DNA of 64,000 bases, taken from Siphonodentalium dalli. Taxonomy: Eukaryota; Mollusca; Scaphopoda; Gadilida; Siphonodentaliidae. Positions 47,193-59,640 of the stretch are shown in pieces. How positions within the stretch are numbered: the first letter of the stretch is position 1; every line of letters begins with the position of its first letter. The position numbers and the translations under genes were made by a program. Where the stretch lies: NCBI GenBank assembly GCA_032622095.1, contig CP136067.1, positions 98,880,707-98,944,706 of the forward strand, in the 5' to 3' direction. The notes under the pieces are model-generated. The model ran no database searches, was not told the origin of the DNA, and saw only the letters and a list, made by a program, of their open reading frames with translations.

Positions 47193-47361
47193 CTGGTAAT
47201 ATATAATCCTTTTCTGCAATGGGACTGTTTTTAACTTGTTTGGCTTTGAGTTGAGTAACTGGTTGGTTCTCGTGAAGCAACACATCCCTTTTTGATCGCC
47301 GCCCATCGCCTAAATCTTCCTGCACAATGTACTCCCGACCATTGTGAACAAATCTACCATT
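47193..47361 (-). CDS. exon 3: propeptide end with furin site
   Basis: The exon starts in phase 0 after a tctttccag acceptor with NGRFVHNGREYIVQED, the strand that precedes the cleavage site in many ADAMTS-like propeptides. A dibasic stretch GRRSKRD follows at about model residues 122-128. It matches the R-x-[KR]-R furin consensus, so the proprotein would be cut there in the late secretory pathway. The exon ends in KDYILP, phase 1, before gtatgg. The catalytic domain begins in the following exon. Confidence 0.8.
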
Positions 47362-47769
47362 CTGGAAAGAGACGACGATACATGTAGCTAATATATAAGC
47401 AATTATGGTTAACTGATCTGAATAGTGTACGGGTTTCCTGATCGAGTGAGATGCGGATTGTTTTTGTTACGATGCAGTGCATCTCACCAGAAGAAAATAC
47501 GTATGCTATACTCAGAACAGTTAAAGACATATTATGGACTAATTCGGGTGCGTTAAACTGATAAGTTAGTACTCAGGCCAACCTGGGGAATGTAGCATTC
47601 TACTAACTTCGCCGAAAATTTCAAAGAAATCGACCATACCAATCCATAGAAATCATCGTCTGAACTACACTCAATTGTAAATATTTACATCTCGATTCGG
47701 GACGCAACTATCGACGATAAACACACAAAAATGATTTTGGTCATTGCATTTAAATAATATATCAGAATG

Positions 47770-47885
47770 ACGGTGTGTGTTGTCAATTTGGATTAATTTT
47801 AATAAAAATAACTACTTTGAGCAAGATTATTCTCCACTTCTATTTAAGCACCCATATCGGAGTGTTTCACATCACTTTAACTCTT
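47770..47885. repeat. dispersed repeat, inverted relative of 61250-61335
   Basis: AAGATTATTCTCCACTTC and GTGTTTCACATCACTTTAA here match the complement of the block at 61250-61335. Confidence 0.6.
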
Positions 47886-48339
47886 GTGTTTATTATATTT
47901 ACATACAAATTTGTTACGACCCAGACCATAATGAAATACACGGTTAGACCGTTAGACCTAACAAGTTCTTTAAGCTACATCACCAGCCAAAATAACGTGC
48001 AAGGATACCGAATGACGGACAATACGATGTCATGACACAGTGCTGAGAGTAGTAAAACATTTTCACACCGACCATTCGAAAACGAGCATCTGTGTAGCTA
48101 ACTGCGACGATACAACCGCGCATCTTCTTGTTTTATGTTGCAATATGTGCTACGAAATCGACAGAAATAGTGTTTCAATGTATTTATCATATGAGTAGAA
48201 TAACACGTTCGGTCTTCTGGTCGGGAGTGGGGATTCAATTTACATGTACATTTTAACGTAAAAATATAATAAAGAACTTAATGTGTGGTATTTTCTTCGA
48301 TGTCCAAACTAAACGTAATATAAAATTAGCACCTGACAA

Positions 48340-48860
48340 GTTCCCGTCGACGAATACACTAAGCGCGCTATTTTCGCGCCAAATATCGCAAAGATATTGC
48401 AAGTGGAAACGCTTATAAGCGCGCCGCTTGCGATATTATTGCAAAATTTTGCGCTTAGTATCGCAATATTTCGCGCTTAGTATTGCGATATCGCGCGCTT
48501 AATATTGTGACATCTTGCGCTCAAAATTGTGACACTTAAAGCAAATTATTGCTTCTTCTATATTGTTTGGCAGATATAGAGACAATATTTTATATTTGTA
48601 TATAATTATAGTTGTATATGCTATATGTGTGCTATATGTACACTATATGCACAGTATTTATCTAATATATTTATAACACTATAGGGTCTGTATGAAATTT
48701 TGTCGCGCTCAATATTGCGACAATACGCGCTTAATGTCGCAATATTCTGCGCTCAATATCGCAATAATAAGTGCGACATATGTTTAGGTATTGCGCTATA
48801 ATCGCGGCTTTTTCGAAATTAAGCGCGCTCAATATCGCAATAAAGGCGCATCTCAATATA
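48340..48860. repeat. GCGC/TTGCGATATT-rich repeat cluster
   Basis: About a dozen short motifs such as GCGCTTAGTATTGCGATA and GCGCTCAATATTGCGACA in both orientations, flanking a 150-base AT-rich core. It is much richer in CG dinucleotides than its surroundings. No open frame. Confidence 0.7.
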
Positions 48861-48924
48861 CCACTTCTTCTGACTGGTACTGTATTCCATAGTTTATTTA
48901 GCTGCAGCAAAACGTTTACGGATG

Positions 48925-49495
48925 ATTCACAACTCCCTGTGTGTTAACTGGTATTCAGGATTCACCACTCTCTGTTAACTGGTATTCGGGATTCGCTACT
49001 CTCTGTTAACTGGTATTCGGGATTCGCTACTCTCTGTTAACTGCTATTCGGGATTCGCTACTCTCTGTTAACTGGTATTCGCTACTCTCTGTTAACTGGT
49101 ATTCGCTACTCTCTGTTAACTGATATTCGCTATTCTCTGTTAACTGGTATTCGGGATTCGCTATATACTCTCTGTTAACTGGTATTCGGGATTCACCACT
49201 CTCTGTTAGCTGGTATTCGGGATTCGCTACTCTCTGTTAACTGGTATTCGGGATTCGCTACTCTCTGTTAACTGGTATTCGCTACTCTCTGTTAACTGGT
49301 ATTCGCTACTCTCTGTTAACTGGTATTCGCTATTCTCTGTTAACTGGTATTCGGGATTCGCTATATACTCTCTGTTAACTGGTATTCGGGATTCACCACT
49401 CTCTGTTAACTGGTATTTGGGATTCACCACTCTCTGTTAACTGGTATTCGGGATTCGCTACTCTCTGTTAACTGGTATTTAGGATTCAGGTGGTA
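48925..49495. repeat. minisatellite, 31/24-bp units in higher-order blocks
   Basis: About 20 units of CTCTGTTAACTGGTATTCGG then GATTCGCTACT, with shorter units lacking GGGATTC. A block of about 240 bases repeats as a whole. A single diverged unit lies at 52205 next to the hAT-like element. Confidence 0.9.
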
Positions 49496-49584
49496 GGGGT
49501 CATACAGGCAATATTTACCAGTGTTTTAATAGTCTTTGTGGACAGCGAACATCTCACAGTGAAGCTTGCTTTGGTGGCGACATC

Positions 49585-49785
49585 CTCAAATATTGAGTAT
49601 GGCTGGAAAGAAGAGAATGGTATATTATATAGTGAAATACAATCATACTATGTCCTTATATATTGGATAAATTATGGCTGGAAAGAACAGAATGGTATAT
49701 TATATTGTTAATTACAGTCATATATATACTCAGTCCTTATATTTTGAATATGGCTGGGAAGAAGAGAATGGTATAAAATATTGTG
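49585..49785. repeat. tandem repeat, about 80-bp unit, three copies
   Basis: Units start TATGGCTGGAAAGAAGAGAA then TGGTATA and include CAGTCATATA-like ends. Confidence 0.8.
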
Positions 49786-50330
49786 AAATACAGTCATATA
49801 ACATGAATTGGCGATATGTAACTTCAATGAAGGACGTTCAATTCAATTTATTTCTTGATCATTAATATATTGATATCAGAGTAACGAGAGAATAAGAAAT
49901 ATATGACACCAAAATATATGCACATATATGTAACAATACATTGCAAACGAGGAATATCATTATAAGTGTTCGATTTGTATCAGTTTGTGGTCAGGTGATG
50001 ATTTTAGGTACAATGGGCGATTCGGGTACAATAGAACCGTACTATTTCAGAAATGGATGCTGATTTGCTTGCGTTCCATAGAATATGGATGCAAGTTTGT
50101 CTGAAATTTTGTGTCAACCTTCGAAGTTGGTATATGCGACATTTTGGGTCTTCAACTAGTGGAATATGATATCCACGGGCGTAGCCATGGTAGAGATTAG
50201 ATGCATGATCTACTTCGCCAGTAACTCTTGAACATGCGGCTATATGGGAGGTCACGAAGGGTCGAACACATATAGTCAACAATGTAATTGCATGAGGGAT
50301 TTAAAGCAGATAGGTCAATATATCAATTAC

Positions 50331-50545
50331 CTCAATGTCGATGTCCTCTCTCACAACGTCGTGAATATTTGGTGTGTATTCTTTCACAATGTACACAGGC
50401 GCATGCGCGGCGAGGCCTGTTTTCCTGGTGAGATTGATGAATACATCCTGGTTGTCGACTCTAAACGACACCCTCAGAAAACCACTGTCTTTACAAACTA
50501 TCACGTGATCAGCGTGATGGAGTCTGTCGAAATTTATTATATATT
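50331..50545 (-). CDS. exon 2: propeptide, first part
   Basis: This 215-base exon has a ttttcag-type acceptor and a gtaatt donor. It is read as two bases plus 71 codons and ends in phase 0. The sequence includes HADHVIVCKDSGFLRVSFRV and then a LTRKTGL...PVYIV stretch. This fits the ADAM/ADAMTS propeptide pattern of beta strands around an 'L.L.R...L' motif, including a lone cysteine (VCKDSG) that might serve as a cysteine switch. It covers roughly residues 25-96 of the model. The first intron upstream contains two LINEs and a hAT-like element. Confidence 0.7.
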
Positions 50546-50754
50546 CTGAAAAGATGAAAATGCTGAATTAATTATCCATCCATCATATGACGATGCTATC
50601 TATGTGTACATAGAAAAATTACACAGACAATATATAAAGTTACTTATTTATGATTTATTATTATGAATAAAAATGTTAAAAATAAATTAAGTCGTAATTT
50701 TAAGTGCACAATTGAAGTCCCCCCCCCCCCCACCCGAACCAAACAAATATTCAG

Positions 50755-50875
50755 TCATTTCGTAAAATGACTTACCACTAATTCCAGTCATTTCATGAAA
50801 TGACTAACCCCCACAGTCATTCCAAGAAATGACTGAAAATTTTAGTAATGTCACGAAAATGACTGGTTTCGCAAT
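50755..50875. repeat. cluster of four 20-bp palindromes
   Basis: Copies of CAGTCATTTCATGAAATGAC (self-complementary around TTTCATGAAA, with variants CGTAAA, CAAGAA and CACGAAA) occur four times in about 120 bases. The array is preceded by a poly-C run at 50720. Confidence 0.85.
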
Positions 50876-51489
50876 CTGACTGTAATATATATACACTAGC
50901 ATGTTCCATTAACTCGGACTTTGCCAACAGATGCGCACACAGACACAATATAACAATCATGGCATAATTGTATTCATTATGTGTCAATTTATTGAGCTCA
51001 GTCTATAATATTGTGCCGCTTTCGACTCATTACATTGCTTAAAAGTGCTTGATAAATGCATGAATTGTGTTGTCGTTATAGAATGTGGAAAAAAACATTG
51101 AATGGTTTCCATCACATATCATTACACTGAAGACATGCTTGTATGCCGCACACAGAAAGCCAGTCTATATATCTCGCTGTTGCATAATAGAGGGTGGGTC
51201 CTCACAAATTCTAATTATGTATTTGAAGTAAAAGAAAAGATACCGCAACAACACGCTTACTGTGCACACCAGTGGTAATGGGTATACATTTCAAACATAT
51301 TTCAAAGGAAAGTATAATTTCAAGGTTACCTTGAAGTCGACATCTGGTAAAGCTTTAGTTGTGTTGCGTTCCAACCAACGAAATAGCCCGGCAATAATAT
51401 AATAACTATAATATAAGATGCCCCGTAAATAGTATAGACAATCATTTTTTAGAAAGAAAAAAAACATCGTTTCAAGCATTATCACAATG

Positions 51490-52155
51490 ACCATCCATTA
51501 TCACGACCCATCTACTTAATACTCGTCTATTATCACGACCCGTCCACGGTATGCCCATCCATTATCACGACCCTTCCGCTGTATGCTCATCCATGATTAC
51601 GACCCATCCACGATATGCTCACCCATTATCACGACCCATCCACGATATGCTCATCCATTATCACGACCCATCCACGGTATGACCCTTCCACGATATGCTC
51701 ATCCATTATCACGACCCATCCACGATATGCTAATCCATTATCACGACCCATCCACGGTATGCTCATCCATTACCACGACCCATCCACGGTATGCTCATCC
51801 ATTATCACGACCCTTCCGCGGTATGCTCACCCACTATCACGACCCATCCACGGTATGCTCATCCATTATCACGACCATCCACGGTATGCTCATCCATTGT
51901 CATGACCCATCCGCGATATGTTTATCAATTATCACGACCCATCCACGGTATGCTCACCCATTATCACGACCCATCCACGATATGCTCACCCATTATCACG
52001 ACCCATCCACGGTATGCTCATCCATTATCACGACCCATCCACGATATGCCCATCCATTATCGCGATCCATCCACGATATGCCCATCCATTATCGCGACCC
52101 ATTTACGATATGCTCATCCATTGTCACGACCCTTCCGCGGTATGCTCATGATATT
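51490..52155. repeat. minisatellite, 33-bp unit, about 20 copies
   Basis: Unit CATTATCACGACCCATCCAC then GGTATGCTCATC, very homogeneous. 33 is divisible by three, so frames of up to 218 codons run through it. They have repeat composition and no domain, and I do not call a gene. Confidence 0.95.
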
Positions 52156-52244
52156 AGTGTAAAATTACTAAGTATGTATTCCTTATTTTCTAAACTGGCT
52201 CGCAGGATTCACCACTCTATGTTAACAGGTACACCGTAAGCACC

Positions 52245-52760
52245 CAGAGGCGGACTGGCCGATCGGGAGGCCGGAAAAATTCTGATTCCACGTGATTTTC
52301 TATCAAGCGAGAAACCGAGTGGTTTTTTTTACGGTTTGGGGGGGGGGGGTATATGTGGTTGGGCCGCCCAACCACAACTTGGGCCGCAAATGAAACCCCG
52401 GGCCGAACAACCATGAACAGCCCGGTGTGTCCTGGTCTCTTGTCCGTAGCCGTGTGCATTTGTCTGGAGTTAGACCGCTAGATGTTAGATTTTATGCAAT
52501 TTTTCAGGTAAAAATATCTGAATGGTCTCATACCGGGAATATATAGAACCATGGTTTATGAATATATATTATATTAGACCAGAGGTGCAAATGGAATTAT
52601 GCAAAAACATGTATTTGGTCTGCATCTGATTCAAGGGGGGGGTGCAGTTGGAATTTTCCAAGGTGGACTGTGGACGCCCCCCCCCCCCCCCCAAACAGAT
52701 GGGCCGGTATTATATTAATTTCCCGGGCCGGTTTCTTGGCCCAGTCCGCCTCTGTAATAA
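52245..52760. mobile_element. hAT-like non-autonomous element
   Basis: Terminal sequences CAGAGGCGGACTGGCC and GGCCCAGTCCGCCTCTG are inverted copies and resemble hAT ends. The flanks TAAGCACC and AAAGCACC would be an 8-base target duplication with one change. The inside is GC-rich with long G and C runs and no transposase. Confidence 0.65.
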
Positions 52761-53039
52761 AGCACCCCTCTGTGTTAAACTGGCACCACATTGCATGCTC
52801 ACCCATTGTAACGTCCATAAATGTACACCAACGAATGTGACGTTTTGTTATTCACCGCGATTGAACAATAAATGTGACCAATAAGTGTGATGCGGTTGCC
52901 GAACATATATGGTGTGTAATTATGCATGAAATTGCACCCAAAAAATAGAATTGTGGCGGTCAGGACGGATTATGTTAGAACGCATTATGTTTCATATATA
53001 GTGTCAAGTTGAGCGCGAGAGCGCACCGCCGCATGCCCA

Positions 53040-53295
53040 TTGTTATTGATAACATTCCACAAACCCATACAGTGCCACAACCCCATACAGTGATATTTAT
53101 AACACGCCACAAATCCATACAATGTTATTTATAACACGCCACAAACCCATAGAGTGTTATTTATAACACACCATGCAAAACCCCATACTGTGTTATTTGT
53201 TACACACCGCACACCCATACACTGCTATATATAACACGCCACAAACCCATACAATGCTATTTCTAACACGCCACAAACCCATACAATGCTGAAAT
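53040..53295. repeat. minisatellite, about 32-bp unit, about eight copies
   Basis: Unit CACAAACCCATACAATGTTA then TTTATAACACGC. Confidence 0.9.
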
Positions 53296-53349
53296 GCGAA
53301 AAAGCGAAGTAACAGTCAACCTACTTGTACTGTTAATTAATATTAAAAT

Positions 53350-54480
53350 AATTAAAATAATTGGTTAGAAGCGTACTTGGCATTATATAATGGAATATGA
53401 TAAAACAATGACTTAATTCCATGGAGAGTGGCCCAGTGACAAGGAGAATGATTGGCCCACGATTGTAAATTTTTTAATTTCATTAAAATTCCATTGAGAA
53501 GTGACGAGTCGACCCCACCAGAGCACACAATACGGATAATCATAATGTGATAACACAAACTTGTACATAATTACATATGTGGTGTATTGCATGGCCCGGC
53601 GATCGGACGACTCATCGCGGTTATGAGAAACGCCGAGTTTGTAAAATGAACTTTTGTACGGCGACAAAGATCTGAGTATTGAGACGATCAGAAAGTTCAC
53701 TTGAGCCATATAATAGGATATCAATTGATATTCTGCTTGTTGGTAGAGCGGACAAGAACTCTATTCTCTCTTGAATATATAGAGGACAATTAAAAAGGAA
53801 GTGGTATGCTGATTCAATTTCATAATCACCACAGAAACAAAACGGGAAGTCTTTCAAGTGGTTTACGACGAGGTCTCTATTCAGGTTACTACAGCCTAAT
53901 CTAATTCTAGTATGATAAACTTGTGCTTTCCTGGAGTAACTTTGATAGTAAAATTTGGCTATTTTTTAACGATCAACATTTAGGGTCCGTTTAAATTCTA
54001 TCAACGAAGGGGTCATCTTTACTGAGTCGGGTAAACTATTCCAAGCACGTGTAGTTGACGGTAGAAAAGTGTCCATATACGCATTCATATTGCTGCCAGG
54101 TGGATGAATACTAGCATGCCTAAAATTATAACCAGACGACATAGAATCAGGTGGAATCATATTGGATAAATAGGATGGAGCTATTTTTCTTGTCATTTTG
54201 TAAAATTGAATTAATTTATGTTTACTTCTTCGTGATTCAAGTGTTTCCCAGCCAGTTTCAAGTAAAAAGTTAAGGTCGCTAGTACTTCTAGTTGCCCCAG
54301 TTACAACTCGTGCCATTTCGTACTGAATAGCATCAATGCGAACGCTCATATATTTCGGAATGTTATCCCAAACAGGGGATGCATATTCCAGTATTGGGCG
54401 AATGAATGAGACATATACGGTTTCTAAAGACTTTCTGCTTAAAGGGGTTTACTCCCATTGAATTAACTTTCAATTTAGAT
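53350..54480 (-). mobile_element. 5'-truncated LINE, RT C-terminal end
   Basis: Minus frames read YVSFIRPILEYASPVWDN (about 54420), MARVVTGATRSTSDLNFL (54300), TTRAWNSLPDSVK (54030) and CFCGDYEIESAYHFLFNCPL (53800). The last is a cysteine/histidine motif also present at the C-terminus of the plus-strand LINE at 58.4 kb, so both belong to the same broad clade. At least two frame breaks. Confidence 0.8.
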
Positions 54481-55350
54481 TGTGTTCGTGTTATATAAGT
54501 TTCGTATAAACCTAATTTAGAGAAGAAAATATTGATCTTGGAAACAAAAATATTACGATTTCAAACTACGCGCCATGTTTTTGACCTTCACCGGAGAAGA
54601 CGCAGGTCGCAGGAAGAACCGGAAGTTCATTGTTCACAGCTTCGATTGATGCCTTCATATTGGAATTGTTAACATTTTAAATAGGAAATCGGTTATATTG
54701 TTGTATAAAGAAATCAAGGATATTGTAATTAAATACTAAATACTGTGTTAGGAATGTCATGAAGGCACCGTATATTGTATTAAAACATCATAAGTATATC
54801 GTTAGAGATGGTTTTAATATGCCACTGATTACATATATAGAGCTACAGAATAAAATATTAAATATAGTCTGTGATTGTGATGGAGGTACACATACATATC
54901 AAAATTTTAATTGCACTTCGTTTGAGATGGACTCAACAGTCTGTAGGTAATATGATAGTGGTTAAAATATAAAGTACTTATAAAACACTGGAACTGTTAA
55001 CATTTTAAACAGTATGCTATTCATAAAATATCAGCTGTTTATGAAATGCGGTTAAGAATAAATTGGCAGGCATCGTCCCATATTTCATGTAATATTTGCA
55101 CCAGGGTGCATTATGTTCTGTTTATATTATTTTTTGTATTTTATTATATATGTGATCTTGTTATTGTCTTGTATCATGGAAAGTTACACACATCCAATAT
55201 CTGCACTTAGAAATCAACAAAAGCGATGCTGCAAACCCATTCTGACCTATCTTAGCTATTCCAGAACTTACCATTACTCACCTAATGGGGATTAACTTAG
55301 AAATGTATCGAGCTAGGATAGGTTACTTTGGGGACGCAGGATCGTTGGAG
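54481..55350. other. upstream part or 5' UTR of the plus-strand LINE
   Basis: No separate gene. The frame at 54759-54950 is unassigned. Sequence from about 54560 on may be the 5' untranslated part of the LINE that follows, but its start is not visible. Confidence 0.35.
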
Positions 55351-55352
55351 GT

Positions 55353-58300
55353 TTGGATTTTGAAAGTATAATGTTGGTTAAATTGGTATGCTGTTTTGGA
55401 CATAGAGGTTTCTTGTTGATGTTACTTCTTATGGTAATTATCTGTGTTGATGTGCATCCTCATCCAGGACCCACAACTAAAAATATTTCAATTGCATCTT
55501 TAAATGTCAGAGGACTTAGAAATAAAGTGCCTTTGGTAACAGCTGAACTAGCAAATTATGATAATATTTCCATTACGGAAAGTCTCTTAAGTGATAAGGT
55601 AACTGATGATTTATTAGATATCCCGGGGTTCCACTCACCTCCCATTCGAATTGACAGAATTGCTAACAAAGTCGGTGGTATTGTTATTTATGTCAAAAGG
55701 GAACTTACATATAAACACTTAACAGCCGTGTGGCTAGAAATAAGATATTCAAATAAGATTTTCAATCTAGGTGTGTTTTACCGTCAACCAAATGCATTGA
55801 GTAGTTATTGGGATCTCATAGATAGTTCTATATCACTAGCAAGGGAAAATGTTACACGTAAATGCATAATAGTTGGGGATTTTAATGCAGACTGTCTAAA
55901 AAAAAAAAAAAAAAAATTAAAATGCTAGAAGAATCATGTGGTCTAAAGCAATTTGTAAAAACAGCAACACGTGTTACTGATAAGTCAGCCACCTTAATTG
56001 ATTTGGTTCTCAGCTCATGCGAAAATATGATAAAAGATTGCTCTGTAGCGGCACCTTTATGTAGTGATCATTGTGCTACATTGGTGACTATTAAAGAACC
56101 TAGTACACACCTTCCTTCTTTTAAAAGACGTATATATGATTACGCACGTATGGATTTCGAAGGTATGAAGCTAGCATTTACTAGTGTAAACTGGGACACT
56201 ATTTTTCTATCTAAATTTACTGATGTTGCTGAGAAAGTGGTTGTTTATATCACGGAGACAACTGACAGATTTGTTCCAAATAAAGTTGTCACAGTAAAGA
56301 GTAATGATAAATCTTGGATCACATGTGACTTATAAAGTAAAATGAAAAAACGGGATAGGGCCCACAAATTAGCAAAAAAAAATAATAACGTGGATAGCTG
56401 GGGGAACTTCAGGATAGTAAGAAATGAGACAATTGGCGCAATCAGAAAAGCAAAATTAGAATATGACCAGAAGTTAGACATATCAGTTTCAACTGGAAAT
56501 TTCAATAATAAACAATGGTGGAGGTTAGCAAATGATTTCATGAAAAGGACTCAAAATACGCATAGGAATTTTCCACCATTGATTGAATCCAATAATCTAA
56601 TCAGTGATGCTTCTGATATAGCTAATATTCTAAATAACTATTTTGTTGAACAGGGTGCGTTTATTGATGACTCGCTTCATTTACCAGACTTACACTTTAA
56701 CAGTAAATGTCTGGAAGAAATTGAAGTAACTGTTGAAGATGTCAATCAGATTTTAAATTCACTTGAAACTGGTAAAGCCTCTGGGCCTGATAACGTGAGT
56801 AATAGGGTATTGAAAACTTTTTCTTTTGTATTGGCAGAACCTCTAACTAGATTATTTAATGTACTTCTTGAAGAATCACATTTCCCACAAATATGGAAGC
56901 ATGCTAATGTAACTCCTATACATAAGAAAGGTTATGTAAATGAAAAAAGTAATTATAGGCCAGTATCTCTGACTAGTACACTTAGTAAAGTGTTTGAGAA
57001 GGTGGTGTTTAAATATGTGTATGAATTTACTTCTTCTCACTGCCTGTTAACTCCATATCAGTCAGGTTTTACGCCTGGCGATAGTACAATATACCAACTT
57101 CTCGAGATTGACTACTTCACCCAACAAACTTTAAACGATAGGTCATCCGTCAGATTTATATTCTGTGATATAAGCAAGGCATTTGACAGAGTTTGGCACA
57201 AAGGTCTTATACATAAATTAAATGCAATAGGTATCCGAGGTAAATTACTGTCATGGTTTGTTAAATATCTTAATAATAGAACTCAGTCCACAGTAATTAA
57301 TGGAAAGATTTCTAAGAATAGTACTATACATGCTGGTGTACCCCTGGCTCAGTACTAGGCCCCTCCTATTTAATATTTACATCAACGATATAGTGTCGGG
57401 TATAGAATCTAACATTAGACTTTATGCAGATGATACCTGCTTATTTTTGTCTGTAGACAATGAAGTTATGGCTACCGAGATTCTAAATAGGGATCTTCTC
57501 CGTATTGGAGAATGGGCAAAGAAATGGCAAGTTAATTTTAGCCCTGCCAAAACAAAAACTTTGACAATCGGAGTGGATGGTAACCATGTTAATCCAGTAT
57601 TGTTCTTATGTGATCAACCAGTACAAGAAGTAGATGAACACAAACACCTGGGTCTCACTTTTAGTAGGAGTGGAAATTGGGACATCCATATTGACACTAT
57701 TGTCAATAAGGTTGCACCTATGATAAACATATTTAGGAGTTTTAAATATCGCCTATCGAGATCGGCCTTACTGAACATATACAAGTCTTTCATATTACCT
57801 CTATTTGATTATGCAGACTCAGTTTGGGGTAATTGCTCTTTGACAAAATGTACTCAGTTTGAAAATTTACACCTTGATGGTCTTCGCACAATATGTGGTG
57901 CAGTTAGAGGTATCAGTCATAATCTAATATACACTGAAACTGGTTTTGCTCCCTTAAGTTTAAGACGAGAACGTAGAAAAACCATTATGATGTTTAAACT
58001 TGTGAATAGGCTTTGTCCACAGTATCTCTATCTGAAGATTCCAAGACTTGCCTCTGATACATGTGATTACTCTTTTAAAGTGGATAAATTAATTGAATTC
58101 GAATGGAATCTGAAAAGTTTCTATAACTCATTCTTTCCTTCTGGTGTGAGACTGTGGAACAATGTGGACACTGATAAACTAAATACAAATTCTCTATCTA
58201 AATTAAAATTTGACCTGACTAGATTCAATGCAGTGGTGCCCAAAGTCTATTATGAAGGGAGCAGATGTAACCAAATAATACATGCTAAATTGCGCCTAGG

Positions 58301-58574
58301 CTGTAGTGATCTGAATGCTCATAAGTATGAAAGGTTCCTAATTGATGATCCAAGCTGTAGTTGTGGTTATGCTTATGAGGATCCTCAGCACTACATAGTC
58401 TTTTGCCCATTATTTTATAGACAACGTGAATCCTTAGTATTAACATTGAAAGACCTAGATTGTGAAATTTGTATTAAAGATTTTCTTAATGGATCATCCC
58501 ATGTTGTTCCTAATACAAATTCAACAATATGTAATGCACTTCATATTTACTTTGAATCTACTGAGAGACTGTGA
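55353..58574 (+). pseudogene. LINE endonuclease-reverse transcriptase polyprotein, three lesions
   Basis: Endonuclease motifs: SLNVRGLRNK, GGIVIYVKRE, LGVFYRQPN, IIVGDFNAD, TLIDLVLSS and CSDHCATL. RT motifs: GKASGPDNVS, NYRPVSLTSTLSKVFEKVV, FCDISKAFDRVWHKGL, GIRGKLLSWF, LYADDTCLF (YADD active site) and HKHLGLTFSRSG. C-terminus: CSCGYAYEDPQHYIVFCPLF. Lesions: a frameshift at an A17 tract (about 55900-55916), a TAA stop at 56333-56335, and a frameshift at the GVPxGS motif (about 57345). Length and order are otherwise typical, so decay is recent. Confidence 0.85.
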
Positions 58575-58975
58575 TTACATATCAACTACAGTACACCTTT
58601 TCTGCTTAAGTTTAACTTGCAGATTGATACATGTGGATGTGACGTATCATTCAAATTTATATTCAAATTTATATGGTTATTATATCATCACAACTTTATC
58701 TGAATATTGAATCATTTTAAACTCTAAACTCTTACACATTGCCATCAACAGTATTTTCAGGATAACCCTGTTTTATTTAATCCTATTTAGTGACTTCATA
58801 CTTAATGATTATTAGGAATTTCCATGATACAAGATATATACACCATTAAATTGTCATGTGTCCTTGTTTGTCAACTTTTTGTATTTTTCTGTTTGGACCC
58901 AATAAAATAGGCTGTGCCTGAGTTTTGGGTCCAATTCATTCATGAGTTAATGAATAAATGTATTTTTTTTAAAAA
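55353..58975 (+). mobile_element. nearly full-length non-LTR retrotransposon
   Basis: It carries endonuclease, reverse transcriptase and a C-terminal Cys/His motif in one order, preceded by DVHPHPGPT, a signature seen before the endonuclease in several CR1/L2/Daphne-type LINEs. The 3' region has AATAAAATAGG near 58900 and an oligo-A tract near 58970. The three lesions listed under its coding remnant make it non-autonomous. It lies antisense in the first intron of the metalloprotease gene. Confidence 0.85.
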
Positions 58976-59334
58976 AACATGCCTTCAATCTCTTCGATCG
59001 AACAATATCACTCCCTATAAAAAATAATTGACGCTTTATGACGTGTTTCTTTCTCCTTTTTTCCGAATCGGTTATAACGGGTCTTCCTTTTGCAGGTAAC
59101 ATGTTTTGTTTGCAACTCAATAATGTTCGCGAACGGCCGTCGATAAAAGACACGCAACAGATGCGATTTCAAGAACCGTAACTCTTAATGGCATAATTCT
59201 CCATTTTATGACTCCAGCCATAAATTAATTTATATTAAATAATTCAATTTTACTTTTATGATAGCCTGTTAACCGGAACGTTTGCAGTATACATCGTCGA
59301 CTCATATTAGTTATTTTATAATATAATATTGTCA

Positions 59335-59640
59335 CCGGGAATTTATTGAAATTGGGGTACAGTACCCCTTTAATCGGAACTTGTGTTTCCTTACAAGATT
59401 AACTCTCTTCCAGGCCTTGTCGAGTATGCTACAAATGTGACTTTCCCATGAACCAGTACTGTCAAATATAACTCCGAGATGTTTATGATTGCTTACTTCT
59501 GTTATTAGTGATCCAACCATGAGTAGGGGTGGGTGATCTATATATAGGTTTTTCCTTGATACGAACAATGCTTCTGATTCGGTTTCTGATTCTGGATATA
59601 TAACAACACATAACCTTAACCAACTCCTTTTCTTAAGAAA
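59335..59640 (-). mobile_element. LINE RT fragment
   Basis: The minus frame reads SNHKHLGVIFDSTGSWESHI, then KAWKRVNLVRKHKFRL, the RT segment just after the active site. Truncated on both sides. Confidence 0.75.

Noticed and set aside
51339-51494. Minus-strand frame with RWLERNTTKALPDVDFK before a gtaacc donor, resembling a catalytic-domain exon
   Set aside because: Its acceptor gives phase 2, which fits no neighbour, and it lies before exon 2 in gene order. Exon 4 at 38.6-38.7 kb fills the needed place with correct phases.
32880-52155. CRISPR-like appearance of regular arrays
   Set aside because: The repeats are contiguous or diverged with no unique spacers, and the DNA is clearly from an intron-bearing eukaryote.
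51583-52239. Open frame of 218 codons on the plus strand
   Set aside because: It is the by-product of a 33-bp minisatellite. Three overlapping frames and strands are equally open and no domain or start context supports a protein.
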